From Pseudisothecium myosuroides (lineage: Eukaryota; Streptophyta; Bryopsida; Hypnales; Lembophyllaceae): a DNA stretch of 64,000 bases. Below, one piece after another: positions 11,590 to 24,359 of this stretch. Below the pieces are notes generated by a model that had not been told where the DNA came from, searched no databases, and saw only the letters and a list, made by a program, of their open reading frames with translations. Position numbers and translations under genes: made by a program. Where the stretch lies: positions 22,816,001 through 22,880,000 of the forward strand of contig OX637295.1 in the NCBI GenBank assembly GCA_951799445.1, read 5' to 3'. Position 1 is the stretch's first letter. Each line of letters starts with the position of its first letter.

Positions 11590-14500
11590 AAATTAGGTTG
11601 CCTTATGGTGGAAAGTTACCCCGTAACTCTTTGCTTGTCTACGTAGAGGTGCATGCAAGTCTTTAAGTTTGTGCTTGATATTAGGGTTTCACTTAGTTTA
11701 GGGTTTGCACACCTGTAATTTGTTTTTCTACAGCATCAAATCATCTTTCCATTGTTGCCAGTCTGCATAAACCAAATTTCTTGAGACCATGAAGATTTGT
11801 GTGAGATTCAAGGGTTTCTCAAGGTGGCATCAAATTGAAGTTAAAAAGGTGCATCATTCAAGTTGTTTCTCTTCATATTTTCTTTAGACATTTCTTGTCT
11901 TGGGAAGTTACCAAGCGGTACCAAGAGGCGCACCAAGTTGTCTTGGATATGTGTTTTCAAGATTTCTCAGCACTATATTGTACGGTAAATTGATTATCAG
12001 TAAAAAAATTTGGAGAGGAAGACAATGTCAAGGAGCTCAGAAGCTTTTTATAGGACCTCGTTCAGGAAGCTTGACGTGCTGGCAAGCAAGTTTGTAAAGG
12101 GAATGAAATTATACTTGAGCAGGTTTGATTTCTTTCTTTAATTTATATTTTCAAGGATTATATTCAAGGTGCCATTGTGATTTTTTGTGCTAGTCTAATT
12201 TTTCTATAGAAGAATTACTTCTAATATTGTCATAATTACGCAAGTTTTCTTGTTATTACATGTTCATTGGACTTACCACTTCCCTCATCTTTGTGACAGG
12301 AACTTGCAAATTCTAAGCTGAAAATGGCTCTTCAAAGGCGTGACCTTGTGGAATGCTTTTGGATACGGTGGATTTTAGTACTCATACGGTACGTAGTTTT
12401 GAACCAAAAATAGTGAAGATGCTTGTTGGCTCTATTTTACTTGGAACTACCTCCTCATGAAGTTTTCTTGTTGTAGTGTGTACTGTTTTTTTGAAATAAA
12501 AAGTGATTTGAGAGAGTTGGACTTCATTTTGTTTGGTCTCTTCAAAGGTTTGATTTTTGGCTTCAAACAAGCTCAAGACCGACTAATTTGAACAAAGATT
12601 TCAAAATTAACGTCTATGACCGCAAATTCCATTTTCTAGAGTAATTTTTATAGATCAATGAATATGTATGATGATTCAATATACCATGAAATTTTTCTCT
12701 CACTCAGGCATATTTAATAACTTGAAGAGAACAACTCACAATTCTTCAATTTTGATCTTGTGTAAGTGGTTTTGATGTTGTAGGCGGGTATAGAGTGCAA
12801 CATTTGGAATTAGGTTAGCTTTTGAAGCAAATAAATTTGAATTGAGGCTTCTGCAAATAATAATGAATAAAAAAATTATAGATCAATTTTTCAAAGTTGA
12901 TAAGACAACTTGAGGCTAATGAAAGATGAACTTTGTTAGTCTCACATGTCACTACATGAAAAGTTTAAAAATAAGGTTCCATGGCAGTGTGAATTTGATT
13001 TTGAAGGATTTAAGTTAGTAACATATTGTTGGATCATTGATGGTTATCATAGGACTGTAAGTTTAGAGGTTGTGGATTTTAATCGAGCTGCTTGTAGTCA
13101 ACTTTTTAATTTTATTTTGTCAATTTTTGCAACAAGTATTGGTTTTTTTCTTTAGAGATGCATATGACATGAATGCTTTTATAAAGCGAGTTGGATTTGT
13201 TTGGGTTTCATTTTCAGATTTTGTACTAAGCTAGAGCAAAAACTGTGTCTATGTATTGTTAGCATATGAACCACGTGACTTGTGGTTATTTTGAAGGAGT
13301 GGCTTACAAGGAGCTCATGCTGCAAAGTTCATATGTTTTTTTTACTCAATTCAAACAAAGTGATCGATGTAAGTTTCAACATCTTAATTTTGAGACTCAA
13401 TGTTTTATACCAAGTATGTCTTCATTTGAATTTGCAGTTTAAATTAGGCTTATTTATGACAAGTGGATTTCAATCAAAGTTCACTTGCAAGTTTTAGATA
13501 TTTTTGTTTACCAAGCAATTTGCTTCTTTTTGTAAGAATTTAGAATGTTACAATTAATGTGAAGTATGTGGATGCTTGTTTATAAATGGTGAAGTTCTAT
13601 ATGCAAACGCATATTCCTAATTTAAACTTTAAGTATAGGAATGATATTTGAATTTGTTTTTTCTAATATGGTTTGAATACCTTAATGCCCACACTTGGTA
13701 CCCATGTCTTAGAAGAATCATGCAAGAGTGAACAATTTTTTGAAGGTCAGGGCAAATTGAGAATAAAGAAGGTGTGCACTTGAACTTATTTATCTTATTA
13801 TTCATATTTAAATGTTTCATCTCCTAGGAAGGCACCAAGCATTACAGAATTACAAATTCTTAATTTAAACTTGATTTTTGGTTTTGACTGCCTTTGAATT
13901 TTTTTTAAACTATTTATTTTTTCAATTATAATTTTTTTGTTCCATTTCAACTATGCCAAATGGGGAGTCAACTCAACATGTTTCAACAACTTTAGGCAAT
14001 TTGTAAGCATGTAATTTAATGGATGATAAGCACATCAACAAGAGAAGGTGAAGTTGGTCTAATGGAAAAATGTGTAAAAGAATATCTTTAATATTTTCAA
14101 TATAGAAATTATCATGTTAACAGTATAAAGGTAAATATATGGTGCAAAGGGCGTGCTGATTTTTTTCAAAAACTAAAGGAGGAAGGAAATCACCTTTCAA
14201 TGGAGCGCTTTAGTATTGAAATTCAATAGAGGATGAATGCCAAAGTCATACTAAGTTGTAAAAGCAAGTGAGTACCCATCATGTGATTGTATATTGAATT
14301 CAAAGGTGATTTTTTGAGACTAAGAGTTGTTTGTGTTAAGTTTTCTGCTAGGATATTTTTTTTTTTAGTATGTCAAATTTTGACAACATCTCATCACCAT
14401 TTGTTCTCACCACATTGTAGAAAGTTAGGATTTTGAAGATGTTTGTTGGATTTCTTGGATCTATGCTTTTATGATGTCTTTTAATATTGTTAGAAGAACT

Positions 14501-14649
14501 CAAACAAAAAAGTTGTTAGTTAAGCCTATTAAACAAGTTAAGCCTATAGAATAAACAATGGCATACCATATGAGTGAATTCAATTGGTGTTTTAAAAGCG
14601 GTGTTGTAATGTAAATGCGTGCACTATATAAAAATGTGTCTACATATCA
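11590..14649. other. Gene-free AT-rich stretch
   Basis: About 3 kb without a frame longer than some 70 codons and without recognisable RNA, terminal repeats or tandem arrays. Short open stretches (for example 12946-13155, 13282-13497) show no motif I know. It could contain introns of an undetected gene or very old mobile DNA. Confidence 0.4.
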
Positions 14650-16729
14650 TTTGATATGATTTTGATGCTAATAATATATGGTGAAAGGGATGACATTACA
14701 TGGAGAAGCTTCAAGGTGACGCCTTCTCATTAACGTTATAAAAAAATATGGACCGCCCAAGAGCTTTATTATTTTGATGAGGTTCATCCTTGTTTTCAAC
14801 TTTGGGTTCAAAATGTCGAACTTGAGGGATTTTTTCTCAGTTTCAAGATGAAGAGCCTCAACCGGATCAAGAATTTGAATTTTTTTGACTCAACTACTGG
14901 ATCAACGTCTATTGCCACTAAGTCTTGCGCCACCGCATGAGCGTCCTTAAGATGAAGTTGAGCCTTTTTAACCACCAAAGCAACCTTGCGTGAAGCAACA
15001 ATGACACGGAAACCTTCAACAAGACGCTCGGACGTTAGTAATCTTATTGCAAATTGGTTGTATTGAGCCCGGCAACTGAAAGGTGACTTTTGAAGGAAGG
15101 TTTGAAGGTTTGAACGATGAGCAATACTATTGTATGGTCAACCTCATCACAGGAAGTCGTGGCCACCAACGTTGATTAGAAGGTACGGTCAATCCTCTAA
15201 CTAAACTTGATCGTGAGAATTACGTTGTTGCCACCGTCAAACACATTCTCAAATTCTTGCAAATGAAATGATGATCTTCTTGGAACTCTGTTTTTTACTT
15301 CTAATGGGCATATGTTTAAGTCTTAGATCTTGTTTTTGTACTTAGATGTATTTTTCAACTTCATTTTGTGTATTTGAAATTGGAAGAAACGAAGGATAGA
15401 AATAGTTTATCTTTTCGTGGACTTTAGATGGCTTTTAGCTACGTTGAAGAAGTAGGTAAGGTTGTAAGAAGGTGTGGGCTTCCAATTCGTCACTTGGGAC
15501 TTGTAGTTTATTTTATTTTATTTTTTCACAGGTTTGAGTGTAGTTTTATATACAAAAAGCTCCAAAAAGAGTGTAGAACCAAAATAGGTATGTTACATAT
15601 CAATATAACATTTGTTCCTTATAGGTTGTTTTTTCCTTAATAAATATCATTTCCACTTGTTTATAGATTAAATCATGGGAATTTAGGTAAATAGTAACAT
15701 TAGGGCTAATCTGATCCAAATAGCCCAAACCTATGGTGCATGTGACATCTTATAGTTAAAATTGGTTCTAGAGATTACTGTAGAGGTTCCAAGTCCATTT
15801 ATAAAGATAGATTTTCACTTTCTCCATGATACCGAAGAAATAGCGGAAACCCCAATTGTTAATCTATAGGAGTTACAAATTCAAGATGAACCCGTAAGAG
15901 GAATCTACGGATGGAATATGGTGTTTGAAGGTGAAAATTACATTTGGGACTCAACGGTGAAAACGGTTTGGCAAGGTTCTTTTGTATGAAAAAAACTCTT
16001 TAATTGCCGAAATTAAAATGAGAAGGCGGAATTTGATTCTCTTTTGAATTTTGTGCAAAATAAAAATATGAGCTTGCACATCCTTTGTGTAATTCTATGA
16101 GAGGTTCCATAAATTTTTTTGAAATCTTCTGACTTGCAAAAGATGTCCTTCCCGACAGTCAACTGTCAAAACCTGGGATGAAAAATTCCTAGAAATTACT
16201 CAGATTGTGGTAAAATCTCTTTAAAAATAGACTGACTTTTTTTATGCTATTAAAATGTTCCACTAAGTTTCAAGACATTCCGTTAGCCAGAAGTGTCCAA
16301 ATCAGCAAGATTCCATGATAATCGGCAAAATTAAAGATTACGGTGGAGTTGACCAACATTCTGGAAGTATACAAAATTGGAATGAAGTTGAAGTTAGGTC
16401 TTTTCTTACTCCTCCATATCTACTAAAGAGTCCAGGCTAGTTACTTTTATTAAAAAAGTTAAATTTCAAGATTTGGATTTTTATCCTGTTTTGTTGTTCA
16501 GTTAGTGATAGGTTTTGTTGAGTTTCTTGGAATTTGGTTTAGGGCGGCAGACTTCATCGTAACAAAAAAATGGCCGTCTGAAGCCAACGGCGCAATCGGT
16601 TTTCAATTTGGAGCTAATCTCCAAAAATTATAAGTTTGAACCAGCATAAAAAGTCAAAATGGACAATTTAGGATGAAAATCCTAAATGATAAGATTACCT
16701 CTAGGAAAAGAGAGGGAGGTGAGTGCCCT

Positions 16730-16736
16730 TATAAAT
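16730..16736 (+). promoter_or_regulatory. TATA box of LTR-3
   Basis: TATAAAT, 1257 bp from the LTR 5' end, matching TATATAA at 1268 bp in LTR-1. It is followed by a pyrimidine-rich CTTCTCAC stretch where a start site would be expected. Confidence 0.5.
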
Positions 16737-17022
16737 GTATGTAAGGAGGCTCATTTTCTTCTCACAAACACCCCTTGTAGTCATATTTTGGCTCATTTTA
16801 CACGTTTGGGTCCATTTAGTTGGATTTTGGCCGTTTTAGGCCACGTTGCCAAAATTGTGTGTTTTTGGAGCATTTTTAGTTTTAGTGTTGATGTTTTTGG
16901 AGCTCTCTTTGAAGGACATTGGGTCCCTTCAAAGTTTTCTCTTATAGCCTTGTTAAAGTCTTGTTGGGAATTTGTTATTAATTATTGTTATTTTCTACTA
17001 ATCCTAGAGAATTCCCCCTTCG

Positions 17023-17470
17023 TACCTTGGCGATGCCACTTACGGGGATTGTTGTTAGTCTACACAAACTCAAGTGGGAATTCCTTAATTGAGAATTCTC
17101 CTAAAGTTGTGTGGATTTTAGTTGAGGGTCTAAGTTGTGTATTACGTGATTAATTGACGTGGTGTATTGTAGTTGATTTGGTCACCCTGGTTTGGTCCAT
17201 CCACCCGTGATGGCAAAGCTTTGACTTTGTTAGGTGTGAAATTCCTTGATTTTGTATTAGAAATCAAACCTATGGCGAAGCTTTGACTTCCCCAAGTCTT
17301 GGTGTAGTTGTTATATTTCAAAAACCTTTTTTGACGGCAAAGCTTTTGCTTCCCTAGGTTCGGAAATCGTTAGTTTTTTTTGTAAATTCCAAAGTCACGG
17401 CAAAGCTTTGACTTCCCAAATCCTTAGCATTTGCATTAATACCTGAAATGGCCAAGCTTTGGCTTTGGCC
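17023..17470 (+). repeat. Conserved block plus AAGCTT-motif array of LTR-3
   Basis: TACCTTGGCGATGCC (17023-17037) is identical in all three solo LTRs. It is followed by five copies of a GGCAAAGCTTTGACTT-like motif at about 17211, 17273, 17336, 17399 and 17449, roughly 50-63 bp apart. Confidence 0.65.
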
Positions 17471-18564
17471 ATTAGAGATCGTAGTGGTATTTTTCTTGTT
17501 CTTCTAAATACAACAAAACTTTGCACATTAGAAGTGTGAAAGTCTTAGCTTCTTTTGTGAAAATCTCAAATAGGTGAAGTTGTAAACCTTAGTGAAAACC
17601 TTGTTAAGCCTAAGGAATAGGAGTTGAAGTTGGAAGGACAAACATTCATTAAATTTGGGAGGAAAAAATTAGTTTTGAGGAAAATACTCCAAATCCACTT
17701 GGAAGGCAAAGGGTCACACTAATTAAAATTAAGGTAGGAAAATTGATAAGGCTAGTACCTTGAGCCAAAAGACAACACTAATTAAAATTAAAGGAGTGGG
17801 AATTAAAACTTAAAACTTAAAATTAAAATGAACTTAAAGGAAACTAGTCCCTGGACCATCACATGTAGAAACTCGGGGGGTGCACTATATAGTTAGTATG
17901 CTTAGACATCACGTGCGTTCAAGCCCCTATTGAATGAGGGCTATGTAGGTAAATTTAGTGAATATTCCTAGGGCTATGTTACCTAAATTTCTAAAATTGT
18001 CTTATTTTATGTATCCTATCTTTCATTTGAATTTTTTTTGGCTTCATTTTGAATATCCTATTTTTTTTATAAATTCATAATTAACAAACAGCTGTTGTGG
18101 AAATGCCCAACACTAGTTGGACGTAAAGACTTTTGGACAAGAAAATGTGCATTCAATTTTTTGTTAAATGTAGAAATTACGAAGGAAAACCCTTTGAAAT
18201 TTGTAGCCCAAAAGAACACCACCTTCAAACAAAGCTCAATTGCATTCAAAGTGAAATTACTTGCAATACTCCATATCAAGTTATACACAAACTAACAACT
18301 AGTGAGAACTTCATACACAAAGCATTCACAAAGCATAGACAAAGCATACACAATCCAAACAGAAAGTGACAATCCTCTCAATCAATGGTGAAAATAAAAT
18401 GAGTACAAGTGCAAGGGATGTGTTGACAAATACAACAAAATCTCCCACAATGTGGTTCAAAAACTAAAGGTTGCAGTCAATGAGGTCCAAGACTGTAAGG
18501 TCAAAATGCAATAGGGAAAATGCATCGTAAGATTACGAGAGTTGTCTCATCCTAGACACAAAAC

Positions 18565-19873
18565 ACAATCTTGTTTCTAGAGCAATTAGAGCATCTTTTT
18601 GGAAATATAACTTGTAATGAATGCAATTTTTACAATTTAAAAAAAAAAGGCTCACATGGTTTAGTTTGCTTGCTAAAACAATCTTACCATTGGGATTAGT
18701 GCATTTTAATTCCATCTTAGAAATCTTAATAATTTAGATTTTCCTTCTATCTTGTATCTACTTCTATTGAAATTTTTTTTTAAAGAATAAAAATTAAGTT
18801 TTTTGGAATTTTTTTTCTAGACTCTCAATTCAATTCTCCACCATAAAGGTTTAAAGTTCAAAATTCTACAATGCAAAAAATGAAAGTTAAAAAGGTTCAA
18901 AGTCAAACATTCTAGTCTTGGGTGAATGCAAGAAACACTTGTACTATTTTGCCTCACACCTTGCGTTTTGATTAGTTTTTTGGCCATAACTTTTGCGTTT
19001 TGGCTCCAAATGACTCAACTAGATTTATCAATAAGGTACTCATGACTATTATACACCTTGCCTAATTTTTTTGTAGTTTTAAGAAATAGTTTATTGTCCA
19101 AAAATAGCCCCCAATTATATGTCACACTTGCCAATTTAGAGTTTTTTAGTGTTATTTAGTATCCCAAAAAACAAATTTTGAGCTGAAATTTGGAGGGCAT
19201 GGTCTTCTAATAGACTTGTAGCTATGTAGGGAAGGAATTCTAAAAATAGTTAATTGTATGTGGTGTAGAAGTCCACAAAGTGCACTTCTTTTTGCTTACA
19301 TTTTGAAACATATAAAATATTATTTTGGAGTTTTTTTGGATGAATGACCATCTCCATAGAATTGTTACAAATGGCCAATTTTTGTTTTATGTATTTAATT
19401 TTTATTCCTGTTTTTAACTAATTTATACATCAAGGTATCCATTTTTATGAAATTTGACACTTTTTAGTTCTCTAGCTTAAAATTTTTTTTTGTGCATTTC
19501 CTTTGGTGGTTACCTTTATCTTAAAGGTGTATATGTTAGCCATATTTTTTTATTTTTTAAAAATTATTTTTCTAATTTTATAGTACTCCAGAAGAAAAAT
19601 CATGAGTACTGTAAAAATGCAACAAAATTGGCAAGTGTTTCTTGCATTCACCTTCTTGCAATATAATAAAAAAAAATTATACCTTAAACGCAAATACCTT
19701 GCAATTTGTGCGATCAAAATTTTTGAAATTGTTTCCACTCTTTTTTGTACTAGTTATAGTAGATGTAAGATCCTACAATTAGATGTGCTCAAAAAAAAAT
19801 TCATATTTTTTTTATAAAAATGAAAATTTTGCCAGTACATTTTGGCAGAAAAAAGGCCTTGGTCCTTTAGGAA
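18565..19873. mobile_element. 5'-truncated TTAA element (type P1) inside LTR-3
   Basis: Homologous to 2311-3287 from about its 290th base: the CAATCTTGTTT..GAGCAATT..GAGCATCTT stretch and the CACATGGTTTA stretch. It ends GGTCCTTTAGGAATTAA (TTAA 19874-19877). The left end is lost. It is interrupted by the element at 18921-19652. Confidence 0.6.
18921..19652. mobile_element. 732-bp MITE with perfect 21-bp terminal inverted repeats
   Basis: Starts GGTGAATGCAAGAAACACTT(G) and ends with its exact reverse complement (19632-19652). It splits the truncated P1 element, whose sequence continues on both sides. A TCTT occurs at both edges if the ends are taken one base further out, but the TSD is not certain. 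No coding capacity; superfamily unknown. Confidence 0.75.
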
Positions 19874-19935
19874 TTAATTGAAGTTACACAAAATACATTG
19901 ATGTATTAAAGGGCAAAATAAAAGATTTTGACAAG

Positions 19936-20292
19936 GCCAGTGGATGCCAACTTCCGATTAGTATTAGTAATCTGGCAATACTGTTGCAGTACTATTGCAG
20001 TACAAATGTATTATTTTCAAACAAATACTTGCGATATAAAAGTAATACAATTCTTAGTTATTAATATTGTTGCAGTATTGTCACCATGCTCTTAGTTTAA
20101 TATGTACTGCAACTAATTAATCCAATTGTTGCAATATTGTAGCAATTTTAAATTTTTAAATATTGTTTAGGTATTACATCAGTTTTGCAACAATACTGCT
20201 TGGTAGTATAGTTATGTTAGTATTGCAACATTATTAACGCAATGGGGGGTACTTTTTTGATGCAGTTCATCTAGTAGTTCTCATCCACTGGC
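19936..20292. mobile_element. Possible 357-bp MITE
   Basis: GCCAGTGGATG (19936-19946) is repeated inverted as CATCCACTGGC (20282-20292). Between them a TTGCAGTACTG-like motif recurs several times in both orientations. No clear TSD. Confidence 0.4.
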
Positions 20293-21702
20293 TTTTCAGT
20301 AATTCCACAGGGCATTGGATCTTGTACCTTGGGATTCTTGAAAGCATAGTTGTTCAAATTTCAAATTTGGGGGGGAACCAAACTTATTAATATAGTTCAT
20401 AAAAGTTTTGATTTTGGAGGGTGAATTTTGGCTATTATACTTTAGAAAAAAAATAGGTAAAATTGTGTATTATCCTATATCCTTATGTATTTATAACTCA
20501 AAATACCCCATTTTGGTGATGCTAATGTACTTCTAAAAATTGTCTAAAATTTAGATCAAGTTAATTAAAACTACCATTCTTTTGATCGCATGTTACATCT
20601 AAAAAAATTTGGTAGTGCCCTCCCCAAGTGTAGAAAGCTCAAGTTGGAGTACTAAAACTGGAAAGAAAAGGAGAAGGCAGGGAGCTGTCAGGCCAAGGAT
20701 GTGTTGTCAAGGGCCAAGGTTGGCTAACGGGGTATCGGAACCTTAGTGGCAGTTCAGGACCTCATGTGTCCGATTCAAAACCTCATCTGCTGAATTCGGG
20801 ACCTGATCAAGAATTGGTTGGGCTTACTTGGGCTTGGATTTCATCAGGTTGGATTGGGGTTAGCTTGGTTGGGATGAAGGGCTGTCATGCTCTCACCACC
20901 TACCATCTGTTGAGTCGCCATTTGCCGGGCTTGGGGCTTGTTGTTGGGGAGGTCAAATTGTATCCAGGGTCTAAAACTCTGAATTTGTGTTGGACTGCTA
21001 GCCTGTGAGGCACCCTTTGGACTAGAAACAGGTTGCTCTTTGGTATTCTAAAAGCTCATACTATTGAGTAGGTAAGCCTAACATATTGAAGTTTCAAGTC
21101 ACTTGTTTTAAAAATCAATTACAAAAAACTCAAATATACAAACAAGTGAAAGAAAAGAGTCATAAACTAGAGTAGAATCAGACATAAATTAGTATTGAAA
21201 AGGTTGGAAGGGGAAGTTTAAAACAAACTTAGAAGCCATAGAAATTCTTCAAATTGCTAAATATTCAAAGAAATAGGAATTGGGAGAGAAAAGGAGCAAT
21301 TGAAAACTTGTTTAGAACTTGAATAGGTAGAACCTCTCGTACTCAAATTGCAAATGAGAGAATGAAAAGCTAGTGTTAGAAGTTGAAGGAAAATTTGGGA
21401 GTTGATAGTATTAGAAGGAAATTTAGCTTAGAAAACGAGTTTGAACCATTAGAATTAGAATTAGACAATAGTTGATCAAGATAGAAAAATAACGGTTCAA
21501 AGGTCAATTATTATTTTGGAGTTTGAAATCAATTAATTATTCCAAAACAAGTCAACTCTTGAATTAGTTAAATCATTGCATTAGAATAGTGTTAAAAGAA
21601 AAAGAACGAATAGAAGTGGAAGGAAAAGGAGTCAAATTTTTCAAACTTTGTATTAAAACCACACTTTTAAGTGGTGAGCAAATTCACAATACAACACCAA
21701 CC

Positions 21703-21765
21703 ATGACGAACAAAGAATACCTTGAAGAAATGTTCTATAATGTGGCGGATGACAACTGTTTCAAG
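21703..21765 (+). CDS. 21-codon start exon of LTR-3
   Basis: ATG (context ACCAACCATGACG) followed by 20 codons (MTNKEYLEEM..DDNCFK) and then a good splice donor, AAG|GTAAGA, at phase 0. The exon sits at the same relative place and has exactly the same length as the start exons of the other two solo LTRs, although almost no residues match. It would be the N-terminus of a protein whose remaining exons lay in the lost internal region. The acidic, aromatic composition suggests no specific function. Confidence 0.45.
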
Positions 21766-23759
21766 GTAAGATATTAATTTCTCTCTTTGCTTTTGAATTG
21801 TTTTGATTAACACTTATAACATTTAGCCAAACTTCAAGTTCAATTCAAAGGATCAAGATTAGGTTTTTTTCCAGGTTTATTCATGGTAGTATGTAGAGTA
21901 GGATTAGAGGTTTCCAAAAACATATAATACTTAAAAAAATAGTTAAAATGAGCAAGAAATAGAAGGATGAAGTTTATCACCTAAATTGGATGAAGAAATT
22001 TAGAAAAATCCAAAAGGAAAAAAATTAAAAAAGTATTAAGTAGAAATAATCTTAACCATAAAAGTGAAATTAGAAGTTAGTTTTGGAATTAAGACTAGTA
22101 GTAATCAACACATGAAGTTTTAAACACTGATTAGCGGTCTAACTTCATCCATATATAACTCCTAGTAGGAAGGTCCAATTAGTACATGGCTTAGCATTTT
22201 AGGAATCTAGAATGCTAAGGAAATTTAAAAAAAAATCTAAATTTAATAAACTGCTAGGAATGACACCGAACCATATAAGTAGGATAAGGATAAAACAACT
22301 AATCCAAAGGGTAATAAAAAAGGGACATTAGATTTAGAAGTAGATAGAAGGAACTTAGTGAAGTCTAGAACTAGTTCAACTTTAGAAAAACACTTAGCCA
22401 TCTAGGAGTAAATAATGGATGAACTTTAGATGAGGATATGGATGAAGTCGGATAAAAATCATTCATCCAAGTTCAAACTTAGAACTTAAATAGAAGTTGG
22501 TAGTCTAACAGTAGATTTCAAGATTCAAAGTAAATAGAAATAGGAAAGGGGTCTAAATCCATAGATGAAGTTTAAATAGACTTATAGAGGCTAAACCTCC
22601 GTCCATAATTTTCGCTAAGAAGGTTGTAGGAATTTGAGTTTTATATTTTTTTAATCACATGAATTTTTCTCTCATTTTATATGGCTAAATTTAGACTGTC
22701 TCAACTTTCACTCAAAAATCACAGCAGCCTAGTTAGTATGACTCGATTAGGATAAATATTGCAAATTGAATTAGTTTTCTTGGTTTTCTTCCAAGTTATA
22801 TATATATTTAGGAATTAGAAAATATCCATTTCTTAGAAGGCACAATGGATTGACGCTAGGCACTCATAGGACGGAATTGAACTTAAAACATCAAGAGTCT
22901 GGTTGTACTCACTTATTTGCCAAGCGTGGGTAAATTAACGCTCATAAGAAGTCAAAGGGGATAGCCAATGAGTAATTAGTACCCATGTGGCATGCGTATG
23001 GGTTAATGTGACCTTTAGAGGAAGGATAAGGAGTTGGGATTTCTCCTTACTCCTTCATAGTTTAGTTTTGAAGGATCGTGTATTTGAGGAGTGATATTGT
23101 GTTGTGTATTACGAATTTTGCAATGAATTTTTGAGAGTATCTTTTTTCTTGTTTTGTGATTCTAAAATTCTATTACTTGTTCTATTTGGAGTTAGTATGT
23201 AAAAGTTATGCTCGAGAGAGTAAGAGAGAGTCTATTGTCTTTAAGTTTGAAGGCAGAATTTTTGAACGTCTATAAATGTTTTGTGAGGAAGAATTTAATT
23301 ATGAATATTAATATGATTAGGTATCAAATTTTTATCTTTTCAAAAAGATATCATACTCTTAGTTTGGAATCATAAAATGAAAATTATAGGCTTGCAAATA
23401 GAGTAGTGATGAGTTGCTTTTGATTTGAAGAAAGAAAACTTTGTTTGGTCATAAGAGTCGGATAAAGAAAGGATTTAATTTAAAATTTATATGCTTTATA
23501 GAATTTTGAATTAATTTCTTTAAAAGCTATTACAACTTCAGTTTGGAACAAAAGTGTGAGAAATATAAGCTTGAGAGTGAAAAGGTATTGAGCTATCATT
23601 GAATTGAAAAGAGGAGACTTTGATCAGCTATAAAAGTTGAACAGTAAGAGATATAAACTTGAAATTTGGAAGATTTATATATCTTTATGTTATTTTAAAA
23701 AAAATCTATCACACTCTTTATTTGGAGTTATAACCAATTTTGGTACTCATTTGAATTTC

Positions 23760-24180
23760 AAATGTACTTTTAAAAGGTTTCATGCAGCTTATATATAATT
23801 TATACTACATCTGTACAAATTTTTGGTACTTTGTTTGGTTTATATGACTTTATATAAGGTTTATACAAGTATGTATATGACTTAACATATTTTGCGGAAT
23901 ATATACAAATATTTATATGGTTACAAATATTCTATAAGATATAAATGAATATATATACAACTTGATATATCATACAAAATATTTATGAGTATTTATACAA
24001 ATGCAAGTATTTTATGAAGTATATATAAATATGTATATTACTTAAAATATTGTATGAATTCATACAAATACATATATGGTTTGATATATAGTACGAGGGT
24101 TATACAAACATGAATGAGATTTATGTGTTTCGTACTTCTATGAGACTTTATATTCCATATTTTTCTTATGATTATTGATA
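23760..24180. repeat. AT-rich degenerate tandem repeats
   Basis: Irregular repeats of a roughly 60-bp unit built from TATACAAATATTTATATG-like words. This tract is in copy 1 of repeat R but not obvious in copy 2, so it expanded after duplication. Confidence 0.55.
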
Positions 24181-24359
24181 TATTTCCATCTATATATGGA
24201 GTATATTTACCGTAGTTTGTGCTTTACTTGACCACTAGTTTTTTTATGCCTTGATTCTAATTCAGCTACAGCCAGAAACTCAGCGTTTTCTAAAGCAAAC
24301 TTTCTCTATTCGACAGCGGTATCGCATTGCAAATGTGTAAATTATGTAAAAATATATTT

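Larger units (their letters stand above)
15473..22946 (+). mobile_element. Old solo LTR (LTR-3) with nested insertions
   Basis: Shares its ends with the two well-preserved solo LTRs: it starts TGTGGGCTTCCAATTCGTCA (compare TGTGAGCTCCTAATTTGTCA at 34579) and ends GGGTAAATTAACGCTCATA (compare the 3' end at 39391). AGAAG occurs on both sides (15467-15471 and 22947-22951), with one extra base before TG on the left. The TATA box, the conserved 15-base block, the AAGCTT-motif array and the 21-codon start exon are in the same order as in the other copies. At 7.5 kb it is longer than they are because of insertions between about 18.5 and 20.3 kb. No internal retroelement genes accompany it. Confidence 0.7.
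14650..24350 (+). repeat. Tandem repeat R, copy 1 (split by solo LTR)
   Basis: Disregarding the solo LTR at 15473-22946, this ~2.2-kb segment aligns in direct orientation with 24360-26390. Matching landmarks are GATGACATTA / TTCAAG near the start, CCAAAG..AACCTTGCGT at about 14977 versus 24724, GATTACGTTGT-like sequence at about 15220 versus 24966, and CTATTCGACAGCGGT (24306) versus CTATCCGACAACGGT (26356) at the end. Similarity is moderate, so the duplication is old. A frame near 15197 reads LTKLDRENYVVATVKHILKF, vaguely Ty1/copia gag-like, but it is closed by stops. Confidence 0.55.

Noticed and set aside
15197..15270. LTKLDRENYVVATVKHILKF as a Ty1/copia gag remnant
   Set aside because: Only about 25 residues before stops and the likeness is weak; kept as a remark under repeat R.
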